DNA of 64,000 nucleotides, taken from assembly GCF_014202335.1 (NCBI RefSeq), contig NZ_JACHGP010000002.1, forward strand, positions 637,691 to 701,690, written 5' to 3'. A model generated the notes under the pieces. It was given only the letters and a program-made list of their open reading frames with translations, had not been told where the DNA came from and searched no databases. The position numbers and the translations under genes are program-made. Every line of letters begins with the position of its first letter. Position 1 is the first letter of the stretch. Below, one piece after another: positions 32,344-40,551 of this stretch. The stretch is from Mycobacterium sp. AZCC_0083. GTDB lineage: Bacteria; Actinomycetota; Actinomycetes; Mycobacteriales; Mycobacteriaceae.

Positions 32344-32449
32344 GTGCGTCCTTCCATAACGGAAGGCGTCCTTAACTCTGCCGAGCGTGGCGGATACCGG
32401 AAGGGGACTGGCCCCCCCAACTAACCGTTGCAACGCCTCTCGACCAGAA
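32344..32449 (-). promoter_or_regulatory. Probable SAH (S-adenosylhomocysteine) riboswitch of metH
   Basis: In RNA order, P1 5' strand TTCTGGTCGAG (32449-32439) pairs with CTCGGCAGAG (32385-32376) with one bulged G. AGGCGTTGCAACGG follows immediately, and its AGGCGT (32438-32433) can form the P4 pseudoknot with ACGCCT (32369-32364). CCGCCACGCTCGG resembles the conserved CCAGGCUCG return strand. The 3' strand of P4 overlaps CCTTCC (32366-32361), which otherwise pairs perfectly with the Shine-Dalgarno GGAAGG (32355-32350), 6 bases before the GTG. SAH binding would free the ribosome site, an ON switch. SAH riboswitches are known before metH in proteobacteria and some actinobacteria. The assignment is by eye. 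Confidence 0.7.
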
Positions 32450-32492
32450 AAGTCTACGTCGTCACCCGACATCTGGACGCCCAGCTCGACCC

Positions 32493-32728
32493 GACCCGCA
32501 TGGCGACCGCGGCGCCCTTGAGCACCAGCTCGGGGATCTTGTCGGCAATGTCATAGTTACCAAGGTTAACGAGATTGCAGCCGAACGTGTTTCGTCTCAA
32601 CCGCGTCAGCGCCGGTTGTCGTCGAGGGTGAGGTCGGCATCGTGCAGCTGGGTACCCATTGCGCCATCGCCCACCACCAAGTGACCGCGGAACCCAACCC
32701 GCGTGGAGATGACGCTCGCGTGTGCCAC
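32493..32728 (-). pseudogene. Remnant of the N-terminus of a second, Rv2124c-type metH
   Basis: From a GTG at 32728 the frame reads 40 codons ending with LVVGDGAMGTQLHDADLTLD and a stop at 32606. This is the start of the homocysteine-binding module in the form I remember for mycobacterial MetH. The same homology resumes at once: GADAVET, a +1 frameshift near 32590, then [18 protein letters not shown] and KGAAVAMRV to about 32493. About 30 residues expected between DDN and GADAVET are missing. The rest of the gene is absent. It is on the same strand and directly upstream of the intact, different metH. This is read directly from codons; its identity rests on remembered family sequence. Confidence 0.82.
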
Positions 32729-32736
32729 GCAGGGCT

Positions 32737-32742
32737 TACGCT
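32737..32742 (+). promoter_or_regulatory. -10 element of the PAC2-family gene (leaderless)
   Basis: TACGCT ends 6 bases before the GTG at 32749. Confidence 0.45.
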
Positions 32743-32748
32743 GGCCTG

Positions 32749-33609
32749 GTGACAGACCTGCCCAAACTGCACGACACGATCATCGTGGCGGCCTTCGAGG
32801 GCTGGAACGACGCCGGTGACGCCGCCAGTGACGCGCTCGAGCACCTCGACGCCATCTGGGAGGCCGAGACGCTCGTGGAGATCGATGACGAGGCCTATTA
32901 CGACTATCAGGTGAACCGCCCCGTGATCCGTCAGATCGACGGCGTCACCCGTGAGCTGGTGTGGCCGTCGATGCGCATATCGCACTGCCGCCCGCCTGGC
33001 AGCGAGCGCGACATCGTGTTGATGCACGGCGTCGAGCCCAACATGCGGTGGAGGACGTTCTGCGCGGAGCTGCTGGCGATCGCCGACAAGCTGAACGTGG
33101 ACACCGTGGTGATCCTCGGGGCACTGCTGGCCGACACGCCGCACACCCGGCCCGTTCCGGTCTCCGGCGCCGCCTACTCCCCCGAGTCGGCCAAGTTCTT
33201 CGGCCTTGAGGAAACCCGCTACGAAGGGCCGACGGGCATCGCCGGGGTGTTCCAGGACGCCTGCGTGGCTGCCGGAATCCCCGCGGTGACGTTCTGGGCC
33301 GCGGTTCCGCACTACGTGTCGCAGCCGCCGAACCCGAAGGCCACCGTCGCACTGCTCCGGCGCGTCGAGGACGTGCTCGACATCGAGGTGCCGCTCGCCA
33401 ACCTGCCGACGGAGGCCGAGGAGTGGGAGCTGGCGGTCACCGAGATGACCGGTGAGGACGAGGAGATCGCCGAGTACGTGCAGTCGCTCGAGGAGCGCGG
33501 CGACGCCGAGGTCGACATGACCGAGGCGCTCGGCAAGATCGACGGTGACGCGCTGGCCGCGGAGTTCGAGCGTTACCTGCGCCGCCGCGGTCCCGGGTTC
33601 AGGAGCTGA
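32749..33609 (+). CDS. PAC2-family protein (Rv2125 type)
   Basis: A 286-residue protein of the PAC2 fold, related to proteasome assembly chaperone 2: TIIVAAFEGWNDAGDAASDA at the N-terminus, then VVILGALLADTPHTRPVPV and GPTGIAGVFQDAC. A C-terminal helical, acidic extension follows (about 215-280). The bacterial role is not established; a proteasome link is only by fold and shared genome, not by operon. The GTG start is fixed by the -10 element. The next gene follows after 8 bases. Confidence 0.85.
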   Translation: MTDLPKLHDTIIVAAFEGWNDAGDAASDALEHLDAIWEAETLVEIDDEAYYDYQVNRPVIRQIDGVTRELVWPSMRISHCRPPGSERDIVLMHGVEPNMRWRTFCAELLAIADKLNVDTVVILGALLADTPHTRPVPVSGAAYSPESAKFFGLEETRYEGPTGIAGVFQDACVAAGIPAVTFWAAVPHYVSQPPNPKATVALLRRVEDVLDIEVPLANLPTEAEEWELAVTEMTGEDEEIAEYVQSLEERGDAEVDMTEALGKIDGDALAAEFERYLRRRGPGFRS

Positions 33610-33617
33610 GCCGAGCG

Positions 33618-34562
33618 ATGGCGCTGCTGCGCTCTTGCGCGGCACTGTTGGCCGTGCTGGCCGTCGTTGCGGCCTGCGCATCGGATGCCGGCGACTCCGC
33701 TGACTTCGCCCGCTCGGTCGACATCGGCGGGCGCAGCGTCTACCTGACGTGCCACGGCACTGCCGAGGCGGGCGAACCCACCGTCGTGCTGATCTCCGGT
33801 TACCACGATTCGTCGGACGTCTGGACCGAATCCGACGTGCTCGGCCTGATCGGGTCCGCCACCGGCCCTCCGGTGTTCCCCGCGCTGTCCGCCGCGCACC
33901 GGGTATGCGCCTACGACCGGCCCGGCACGTTGCGCTACGTCGATGGCACCCCGCTGACCGACCGGAGCACACCGGTGGCCCAGCCAAGGACCGCACGGGA
34001 CCTGGTCGCCGAACTCCACGACGTGCTGACCGCCGCCGCGGTCCCTGCTCCCTACGTCGTGGTCGGGCACTCACTCGGCGGGCTGATCGCGCGGGCCTAT
34101 GCCCAGACCCACGCGGACCAGGTCCGCGGCGTCGTCTTCGTCGACGCTTTCAGTGCGTCCATTCCCGTCCTCTTCGGCGCCCGCTGGCCCGTCTACCGCG
34201 ATCAGGGCCTGAATCCTCCCGCCGACCAGATGCCGGTGGCGTCGATGCGCGGCCCCGACTCCGAACGCGTCGACCTCGACGCCAGCGTCGCCGAAGTGCT
34301 TGCCGGGCCGGCATTTCCGAACGTGCCGGTGGTCGTGCTGACGAAGACGGAACCGTTCGCCGGGCTGAGGTCCTTCCCCGGGCTGCCCGCCGACGAGACC
34401 AACCGGCTCTACGAGCAGGCTCAGCATGACGTCGTCGCACTCGCACCGGATACGCCCCAGATGATCGCGACCGGCAGCGACCACTACATCCAGTTCTCCC
34501 AACCCGATCTGGTGGTCTTGGCCACCGAACTCGTCGAGCGGCGGGCAGCGGTCAGGTCCTGA
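33618..34562 (+). CDS. Alpha/beta-hydrolase lipoprotein
   Basis: A 314-residue product with a lipoprotein signal peptide (lipobox VAAC, Cys20) and an alpha/beta-hydrolase domain. The oxyanion region is VVLISGYHDSSDVW, the nucleophile elbow VVGHSLGGLIARAYA, and the C-terminal SDHYIQ supplies the catalytic His. It should be anchored outside the membrane and cleave esters or lipids; the substrate is unknown. Eight bases separate it from the PAC2 gene. The last 11 bases overlap the convergent DUF1254 gene. Confidence 0.87.
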   Translation: MALLRSCAALLAVLAVVAACASDAGDSADFARSVDIGGRSVYLTCHGTAEAGEPTVVLISGYHDSSDVWTESDVLGLIGSATGPPVFPALSAAHRVCAYDRPGTLRYVDGTPLTDRSTPVAQPRTARDLVAELHDVLTAAAVPAPYVVVGHSLGGLIARAYAQTHADQVRGVVFVDAFSASIPVLFGARWPVYRDQGLNPPADQMPVASMRGPDSERVDLDASVAEVLAGPAFPNVPVVVLTKTEPFAGLRSFPGLPADETNRLYEQAQHDVVALAPDTPQMIATGSDHYIQFSQPDLVVLATELVERRAAVRS

Positions 34563-35982
34563 CCGGTTGCGGGGCCTTCCAGGTACCGCTCAGCGCATCG
34601 GGTTTCGGCCAGTACAGCCGCAGGATCACCTGGAACGGCCCCTTGGGCGCGGGTAGCCAGTTGGCCTCCTTGTCCGCGCCGGGCGACTCGTTCTGGATGT
34701 AGAGGGTGATTCCTCCGTCGGGATCCTTGATCAGACTGGACAGCATCGGCGAGTTGATCAGATACCGGTTCATCGGGTTGGCGACCAGCAGGCTCTGCGG
34801 CAGCTCGTACATGGTCAGCGACCAGAAGGCGTTGACCGGCGGCAGCTGACCCGACGCGAAGTGGTAGGTGTACCTGTCGGCACCGGTCAGCGGTTGCCCA
34901 GTCGAGTCGGACGACGCCCCGGGATAGATGGCCTCGTCCTTGCTGTTGCCGTAGATCCCCAGCACCGCGCCTGCCATCCGGTACAGGTAGTTGCCCGCCA
35001 GATACTGTGCGGTGCCGAACAAGTCGGCCGAACCGACCTGGCCGGTGTCGATCTTGTCCTTCTTGAGCGCGTCGAACTCCGCCCAGGCGTCGGCCATGCC
35101 ACCTTCGATCGCCGACCGCATCTCCGGGGTGAGCTCGTCGGCGTGGAACGAGCCATCCGGCCCGATCCCGATGGTGCCGAACCGGTCCCGCATGGCCTTT
35201 TCAGCGGGCAGTACCGGCGCGAATCGCAACGCGAAGTTCATGATCTCGAAGAACTGCGGCGACGTCTTCTGCTGGTCGGGCGTCAGCGGTGGGACGAAGT
35301 CGATGGGCGGGGCTGGTGGGGGTGCCGGCTGGTTCAGGTACACCGACAGCGGCGTGACCTGATAGCCGTTCTGGATCTTCTTGACGCTGTCCAGGTCGGA
35401 GGGCCCGAGCAGTTGGGTGCGGTACAGCACCAGCGCGAGATCGGTATCGCTGCGGATCACCTTGTCGACGCCCTCGGGCGTCGCGCCCTTCCAGTTCGGG
35501 CCTGCCAGTAGGTATTTGCCGCCGCCATTGCCGGTGGTCCGGCTGCCGACGTAGTCGAAGTCGTAGGTGTAGGCGTCGATGAACTGCAGTGAGTAGTAGC
35601 GGTCCTGCTCGATGGGCGGGACGGTCAGCACCAGGGGTTCAGCCCGCAGGTCGGCGCCGACCGTCGAGTACGGGGTGTCGGAGTTCGGCGTCTGGATGGC
35701 GGTGTCCTCGGGCGTGTAAACCCTTGAGGTGTTGTGGATCTCGTTCCAGCCGCCCTTGTATTCCGGATCCTCCTTGTTGACGAAGTAGGAGTACATGACG
35801 CGGTAGTCGTCCACCATCGGGAAGCCGTAGACGTACGCCTCCTTGGCGATGGCGCGCGCCTGCTCGGGTGTGACGGCAGCCGGGCTGGGCGGCGGCGCGG
35901 AGCTGATCACCTCCGGCGTCTCGGTCTTGGTGCACCCGACCAGTCCGACGACGAGTGCGACGACGGCGACGATCTGTCTCAT
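34552..35982 (-). CDS. DUF1254/DUF1214 lipoprotein
   Basis: A 476-residue product with a lipobox LVGC (about Cys18) and then the DUF1254 domain (YVYGFPMVDDYRVMYSYFV, ending near 190) followed by the DUF1214 domain (YLYRMAGAVLGIYGNSKDEA; FWSLTMYELPQSLL; YIQNESPG). This two-domain architecture is frequent in mycobacteria and its function is not known. The ATG at 35982 is chosen over a TTG one codon upstream. Confidence 0.87.
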   Translation of the reverse strand: MRQIVAVVALVVGLVGCTKTETPEVISSAPPPSPAAVTPEQARAIAKEAYVYGFPMVDDYRVMYSYFVNKEDPEYKGGWNEIHNTSRVYTPEDTAIQTPNSDTPYSTVGADLRAEPLVLTVPPIEQDRYYSLQFIDAYTYDFDYVGSRTTGNGGGKYLLAGPNWKGATPEGVDKVIRSDTDLALVLYRTQLLGPSDLDSVKKIQNGYQVTPLSVYLNQPAPPPAPPIDFVPPLTPDQQKTSPQFFEIMNFALRFAPVLPAEKAMRDRFGTIGIGPDGSFHADELTPEMRSAIEGGMADAWAEFDALKKDKIDTGQVGSADLFGTAQYLAGNYLYRMAGAVLGIYGNSKDEAIYPGASSDSTGQPLTGADRYTYHFASGQLPPVNAFWSLTMYELPQSLLVANPMNRYLINSPMLSSLIKDPDGGITLYIQNESPGADKEANWLPAPKGPFQVILRLYWPKPDALSGTWKAPQPVRT

Positions 35983-36013
35983 CAACGCTTTTCCAGCGCC
36001 TCGGTGCGTGCGC

Positions 36014-36220
36014 TCATCGAGCGGCCGAGCGCGGCCACTTCAACGTGGTGGCCTCGCCGAGTCCCCCACCGAGACTCGATGCTACCTCCGTGAGCAGGCC
36101 TTCATCGAGGTCGGTCAGCACCAGCTTGGCGCCCTTGCCGTGCAGGCGGCGGGCCACTTCAGCGCCGATGCCGTTCGCGCCTCCGGTGATCAGCACGACT
36201 TTTCCGTTCACAGAACCCAT
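36014..36220 (-). pseudogene. Truncated short-chain dehydrogenase (Rv2129c position)
   Basis: The 68-codon frame begins GKVVLITGGANGIGAEVARR, an intact SDR nucleotide-binding motif, and keeps SDR pattern through LVLTDLDEGLLTEVASSLGG. After about residue 52 the homology stops and unrelated residues lead to a stop. The catalytic YxxxK region is absent. M. tuberculosis has an SDR gene (Rv2129c) at this place next to mshC, so this is probably its remnant. ATG-AGC-GCA-CGC-ACC-GAG just downstream might be the old C-terminal tail. Confidence 0.72.
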
Positions 36221-36267
36221 AGCCCGAAAACGTACTCCAGCCGACGCAGCGGCGGGCCGATCTGGGC

Positions 36268-37506
36268 TTACAGCGCGATGCCCAGCAATGCGTCGACGGC
36301 GGCCGCGACGGCCCGTGGCGCGTCGGTATCGTGTCCGCCGTAATCGAGCGCGTCGGTGCTCCAACCATCCAGTGCAGCAATTGCTTTCGGCGTGTCGAGG
36401 TCGTCGGCAAGGTACTGGCGCACGCGCGCGATCACATCGGCGGCGTCGGGCCCTGCGGGCAGCGTCGTCGCAGCCCGCCAGCGCGCCAGCCGGGTCTGCG
36501 CCTCGGCGAGCACGGCGTCGCTCCAGTACCGGTCGGAACGGTAGTGCCCGGCCAGCAGGCCGAGCCGGATGGCTGCTGGCTCGACGCCGTCGGCGCGCAG
36601 CCGGGACACCAGCACCAGGTTGCCGCGGCTCTTGCTCATCTTGTGGCCGTCCCAGCCGATCATGCCCGAATGCACGTAGTGGCGGGCGAATCGTCGCTCC
36701 CCCGTTACGGATTCGGCGTGCGCTGCGGAGAACTCGTGATGCGGGAAGATCAGATCGCTACCGCCGCCCTGGATGTCCAGATCGGTGCCGATGCGGCTGA
36801 GTGCGATCGCGGAGCATTCGACGTGCCAGCCGGGACGGCCTTGGCCGAATGGCGACGGCCAGCTGGGCTCGCCGGGCCGCTCGGCGCGCCACAGCAGCGC
36901 GTCCAGCTCATCACCCTTGCCCGCGCGGTCCGGGTCGCCGCCCCGCTCGCTGAACAACCGCAGCATGGTGTCGCGGTCGTAGCCCGACTCGTAGCCGAAC
37001 TGCGGCGTGGCATCGGCGCGAAAGTACACATCCGGGTACTCGGCGTCGTCGACGACGTAGGCGGCACCGGAGGCCAATAGCTTCTCGACCAGTTCCACCA
37101 CCTCGGCGATGGCCTCGGTGGCCGCGACGTAGTCGTGCGGCGGCAGCACCCGCAGCGCCGTCATGTCCTCGCGGAAGAGTTGGGTCTGCCGGTCGCCGAG
37201 CTCGCGCCAATCCACCCCGTCCCGGTTGGCCCGCTCGAACAGCGGGTCGTCGACGTCGGTGACGTTCTGCACGTAGTGCACGCCGTGCCCCGAGTCCAGC
37301 CACAACCGATAGATCAGGTCGAAGGACAGGTAGGTGGCCGCGTGACCGAGGTGAGTGGCGTCGTACGGCGTGATGCCACAGACGTACATGGTGGCCGTCT
37401 GGCCTGCCGACACGGGACGGACTTGGCGGTCGGCGCTGTCGTAGAGGCGCAATTGAGGGCCCTGCCCGGGAAGCTCCGGGACGCTCGGCGCCGGCCACGA
37501 TTGCAT
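36268..37506 (-). CDS. mshC: Mycothiol ligase MshC (Cys:GlcN-Ins ligase)
   Basis: A 412-residue class I synthetase-like enzyme joining cysteine to GlcN-Ins with ATP, the third step of mycothiol synthesis. It has [20 protein letters not shown] (zinc Cys and HIGH-like motif), [15 protein letters not shown] and the KMSKSRGN loop. It differs from CysRS by lacking the tRNA-binding C-terminal domain. The ATG at 37506 matches the Mtb N-terminus (MQSW) and is preceded by a TAGAGT -10 at 7 bases; the longer frame to 37572 is unlikely. cysQ lies upstream on the same strand. Confidence 0.96.
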   Translation of the reverse strand: MQSWPAPSVPELPGQGPQLRLYDSADRQVRPVSAGQTATMYVCGITPYDATHLGHAATYLSFDLIYRLWLDSGHGVHYVQNVTDVDDPLFERANRDGVDWRELGDRQTQLFREDMTALRVLPPHDYVAATEAIAEVVELVEKLLASGAAYVVDDAEYPDVYFRADATPQFGYESGYDRDTMLRLFSERGGDPDRAGKGDELDALLWRAERPGEPSWPSPFGQGRPGWHVECSAIALSRIGTDLDIQGGGSDLIFPHHEFSAAHAESVTGERRFARHYVHSGMIGWDGHKMSKSRGNLVLVSRLRADGVEPAAIRLGLLAGHYRSDRYWSDAVLAEAQTRLARWRAATTLPAGPDAADVIARVRQYLADDLDTPKAIAALDGWSTDALDYGGHDTDAPRAVAAAVDALLGIAL

Positions 37507-37513
37507 GGCGTCG

Positions 37514-37519
37514 ACTCTA
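37514..37519 (-). promoter_or_regulatory. -10 element of mshC (leaderless)
   Basis: TAGAGT on the minus strand, 7 bases before the mshC ATG. Confidence 0.45.
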
Positions 37520-37603
37520 GGGTGTGCGATCAGAACGTCCTCCAAATGGTGCGTCATCGAGTGATGCGACAACGGTGACGCCGATTACATTCCCGGGGTC
37601 TGG

Positions 37604-38386
37604 TTAGAACAGCGACCGGATCGCGTCGAGAAGTGTCTTGGACAGCTCCGAACGGCACATGACGAAGTCGGGAAGGTACGGATCACGCCGGTTGTAAAGC
37701 AACGGCGATCCGTCCAGCCGCGACGCATGCAGCCCGGCCGCCTGCACCACGGCCGACGGCGCGGCGGAGTCCCATTCCCACTGTCCGCCCGCGTGCACAT
37801 AGGCATCGACGTCGCCGCGGACGACGGCCATCGCCTTGGCACCGGCCGATCCGATGCCGATCAGCTCGATGTCGAGCATGTCGCGCAGGTACCACAGCAC
37901 CGTCGGGGGACGGCTGGTGCTCGTCGCGATCCGGATCGGGCCCGGCGTGCGCGGCGGGGGTGGCTCGACGGTGTCAGTGCGGTACACCTCGCCGACGGCA
38001 GGCAGGCCGACCGCGGCATCGGTGATGGCGCCGTCGGCGCCGCCGCTGCGCTGCCACAGGGCGATGTGCACGGCCCAATCGCTGTGGCCGCGCAACGAGA
38101 ACTCCCTGGTGCCGTCTACGGGGTCGACGATCCACACGCGGTCGGCGCGCACCCGGGACAGGTCGTCGGCGGCCTCCTCGGACAACACCGCGTCGTCGGG
38201 GCGCTCCTCCTTGAGGCGATCCAGAATCAGCGTGTTGGCGCGGCGATCACCCTCGTCGCCGAGGTCGTACGGGTCGGAGTAACCGATCTCCTCGCGCACC
38301 GCCAGCAGCAACTCACCGGCTTCACTAGCCACCTGCGCGGCAAGCGCCGCGTCGGTCACGCGGGCTCGGTCACTTGGGCTCGGCAC
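37604..38386 (-). CDS. cysQ: CysQ-type 3'-phosphoadenosine-5'-phosphatase / inositol monophosphatase family
   Basis: A 260-residue Li-sensitive phosphatase of the inositol monophosphatase fold. It has VLSEEAADD (Glu metal ligand), [12 protein letters not shown] (D-x-D-G-T metal motif) and [12 protein letters not shown]. Mtb CysQ (Rv2131c), its positional counterpart, acts on PAP/PAPS in sulfate assimilation and also on inositol and fructose phosphates. The GTG at 38386 overlaps the GNAT gene by 17 bases; another GTG at 38359 is possible. It runs toward mshC, linking sulfur and mycothiol genes. Confidence 0.9.
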   Translation of the reverse strand: MPSPSDRARVTDAALAAQVASEAGELLLAVREEIGYSDPYDLGDEGDRRANTLILDRLKEERPDDAVLSEEAADDLSRVRADRVWIVDPVDGTREFSLRGHSDWAVHIALWQRSGGADGAITDAAVGLPAVGEVYRTDTVEPPPPRTPGPIRIATSTSRPPTVLWYLRDMLDIELIGIGSAGAKAMAVVRGDVDAYVHAGGQWEWDSAAPSAVVQAAGLHASRLDGSPLLYNRRDPYLPDFVMCRSELSKTLLDAIRSLF

Positions 38387-39035
38387 CGGGCGCGCGGACG
38401 ACCATCGGGACGGCGGGGAAGTACGCCGCAATCTCCGATCGGCTCCGGCGCAGCGCTGCCGTGCCGAAACCGCGGTGGCGGTGGTCCGGGTGAATCCAAA
38501 TCCGGACGTTGACCTCGCCGCCGAGGAGCTCACCGAAGACCATGCCGACCTTGTCGCTGCCCTCCTCCGCGACGAACCACACCGCCTCCTCGGCGGACAC
38601 TCGCCCTAGCGCGGCGCTGATCTCGTCGTCGATGTTGCCCGCGGGTGCACCCGAGCCGTCGCCCTTGGCGCCGACGTCGCTGGTGCGGGCGCCGAAGATG
38701 TCACGGTCGGCCTCGCCAGAGAAGAGCCGAAGCACGAGGCTCTCCCCCGAGCTGGCCGGGCGATCGCCGAGAGTGAAGCTGAGCTGCTTGTTCAGGTCCT
38801 CGAGCTCGTTGGCGATCTTGCGGCGCGAGTCCTTGGTGAGTTGGGTGAACGACATCGCCATCACGGCTTCTCCGCCAAGGCGTGACGTCTCGAGCAGCGT
38901 CGAGATCGCCTCGACGGCGGCGGCCTTGTCGTCGGCCTCGACGATCACGTCGAGCACCTCGTGCCTGCGGTCGAGCGCCTTCAGGAGGGCATCGGTGATC
39001 TCGCGGCGGGCGGCGGCCCGATCGTGTTCGGTCAT
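38370..39035 (-). CDS. Gyrase-A-tower-like domain fused to a GNAT acetyltransferase
   Basis: A 221-residue product. Residues 10-88 resemble the coiled-coil tower of DNA gyrase subunit [21 protein letters not shown] then a [20 protein letters not shown] segment, comparable with the LTexQAxxILdmrLqxLt..E..KI pattern. A linker follows, then a GNAT domain (about 140-221) with [20 protein letters not shown], the acetyl-CoA loop (R/QxxGxG). The target is unknown; interaction with gyrase or another coiled coil is only inferred. A TACGCT -10 lies 7 bases before the ATG. cysQ overlaps its end. Confidence 0.78.
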   Translation of the reverse strand: MTEHDRAAARREITDALLKALDRRHEVLDVIVEADDKAAAVEAISTLLETSRLGGEAVMAMSFTQLTKDSRRKIANELEDLNKQLSFTLGDRPASSGESLVLRLFSGEADRDIFGARTSDVGAKGDGSGAPAGNIDDEISAALGRVSAEEAVWFVAEEGSDKVGMVFGELLGGEVNVRIWIHPDHRHRGFGTAALRRSRSEIAAYFPAVPMVVRAPGAEPK

Positions 39036-39042
39036 GACGACG

Positions 39043-39048
39043 AGCGTA
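39043..39048 (-). promoter_or_regulatory. -10 element of the gyrase-tower/GNAT gene (leaderless)
   Basis: TACGCT on the minus strand, 7 bases before the ATG at 39035. Confidence 0.45.
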
Positions 39049-39096
39049 GAACACGCCCGTCCACTGGGAGTGCCCCTTCCCTCGACGCCGAACGGC

Positions 39097-39927
39097 TTAG
39101 AACGCCGGCCACGGGATCGGGCGGTGCCGGTCGGGGCTGGGCATCACCGGATCATCAAGCAGTCCAACGGCTCTGGCGTAGAGCGCGGTGATCTCGCGTT
39201 CGGTGATGTGCCCGCTCAGCGCGTCGGCCAGCCCGTTCAGCAGCGCGTCGCGCAGACCGGCCACCTGCCCGAGCGTCTCGTCGTCCACGGGCTTGCCCGC
39301 CCATCCCCACAGCACGGTGCGCAGCTTGTCGTCGGCGTGCAGGCTGACGCCGTGGTCGACGCCGTACACGCTGCCGTCGACGGCGGAGAGGACGTGCCCG
39401 CCCTTGCGGTCGGCGTTGTTGATCAGCACGTCGAAGACGGCCATCCTGCGCAACCTGGCGTCGTCGGCGTGCACGAGGATGACCTCGTCACCCGCGTAGT
39501 CGTAGGCCCGCACGATCGGCAGGTACCCGGAGGGAACGTGGCCGACCGGCAGCAGGTCGATCAGGTCGGGCCCCGCTCCGGGTTCGTCGTCGTCGAGCGC
39601 GTCTCCCGGCTGATCCACCCACCGCTGCAACATGCCGGGCCCTGCGGGGCCGTCACGAATGATGGTGTAGGGCACGATGTTCCACCCGAGCGCGGCGGAC
39701 ACCAGGTACGCGGCCCGCTCGCGCCCGGCCAGCGTGCCTTCGGGAAAGTCCCACAGCGGCGCCTCGCCGGCGACGGGCTTGTAGACGCAGTGCAGCTCCC
39801 GGTCCGCCAGCCGGGCCTCGCACAGGAAGGTGGCGTTGCTCGCCGAGCGGATGCGGCCAAGGACGGTCAGATCGCCGCACCGCAACACCTCCCCGTCGAC
39901 TCCCCCGTCGTCAGGTTTCTGGGTCAT
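39097..39927 (-). CDS. SCO1664-family kinase-like protein (Rv2133c type)
   Basis: A 276-residue protein of the actinobacterial SCO1664 family with distant resemblance to phosphatidylinositol 3/4-kinase-like folds. HCVYKPVAGEAPLWDFPEG is the nucleotide-binding lysine region, VFDVLINNADRKGGHVL the catalytic-loop-like N-x-D-R-K, and VYGVDHGVSL the metal-binding D-H-G. Whether it phosphorylates a protein or small molecule is unknown. The ATG at 39927 overlaps the end of the DUF3090 gene by 17 bases, indicating coupling. Confidence 0.85.
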   Translation of the reverse strand: MTQKPDDGGVDGEVLRCGDLTVLGRIRSASNATFLCEARLADRELHCVYKPVAGEAPLWDFPEGTLAGRERAAYLVSAALGWNIVPYTIIRDGPAGPGMLQRWVDQPGDALDDDEPGAGPDLIDLLPVGHVPSGYLPIVRAYDYAGDEVILVHADDARLRRMAVFDVLINNADRKGGHVLSAVDGSVYGVDHGVSLHADDKLRTVLWGWAGKPVDDETLGQVAGLRDALLNGLADALSGHITEREITALYARAVGLLDDPVMPSPDRHRPIPWPAF

Positions 39928-40495
39928 CGTCGGCCCCACCTAGGGCGCCGCGCAGGTAACCGTTGGTGCGCACGCAGATGTGGCCATCGGGATCGAGCGG
40001 CTCGTCGCACAGCGGGCACGGTGGGCGCCCTGCGGAGATGACGCGGCTGGACCGCGTCGCAAATTCGCGCGCCGATTCCGGCGACAGGAAGACACGCACG
40101 GCGTCGGGGCCGTCCTCGGCGTCGTCGAGCACGACGGACGCGTCGAACTCGGTCTCGGACACCGCAAGCAGCTCGACGACGACCGTTTCGGCCTCGGAAT
40201 CCCAGCCAAGGCCCATGGTGCCCACCCGGAACTCGGCGTCGACCGGCATGATCAGCGGGCTCAGATCGCCGACGTCGCCCTCGGGCGGGATCGGGGTGCC
40301 GAATCGGCGGTTGATCTCAAGCAGCAGCGCTGCGATGCGCTCGGCGAGGACGGCGACCTGCTGTTTCTCCAGCATCACCGACACGACGCGCTTGTCGTGC
40401 ACGGCCTGCAGGTAGAACGTCCGGTTTCCTGGCTGCCCGACAGTCCCGGCCACGAAGCGGTCGGGTGAGCGGAAGACGTGAATCGAGCGTGCCAT
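39911..40495 (-). CDS. DUF3090-family zinc-ribbon protein (Rv2134c type)
   Basis: A 194-residue protein found next to SCO1664-family genes. RSIHVFRSPDRFVAGTVGQP begins the family signature; the C-terminus has CPLCDEPLDPDGHIC, a four-ligand zinc-binding knuckle. The function is unknown. The ATG at 40495 is chosen because GAAAGG lies 4-9 bases before it; a start 12 bases upstream would lie in that site. The order phosphatase-DUF3090-SCO1664 is conserved in actinobacteria. Confidence 0.88.
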   Translation of the reverse strand: MARSIHVFRSPDRFVAGTVGQPGNRTFYLQAVHDKRVVSVMLEKQQVAVLAERIAALLLEINRRFGTPIPPEGDVGDLSPLIMPVDAEFRVGTMGLGWDSEAETVVVELLAVSETEFDASVVLDDAEDGPDAVRVFLSPESAREFATRSSRVISAGRPPCPLCDEPLDPDGHICVRTNGYLRGALGGADDDPET

Positions 40496-40551
40496 GGCAC
40501 CTTTCAAAATACCGGCATGAGCCCAGCTGTCGTAATCGTCGTGTGGGTGAA

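Noticed and set aside
32344..32472. N-terminal extension of MetH from an ATG at 32472
   Set aside because: The extension has no counterpart in MetH proteins, lies over the riboswitch-like folds, and the GTG at 32343 has a well-spaced GGAAGG.
32344..32480. A cobalamin riboswitch before metH
   Set aside because: The B12-box and the conserved core of cobalamin riboswitches were not found; the pairing pattern fits an SAH riboswitch instead.
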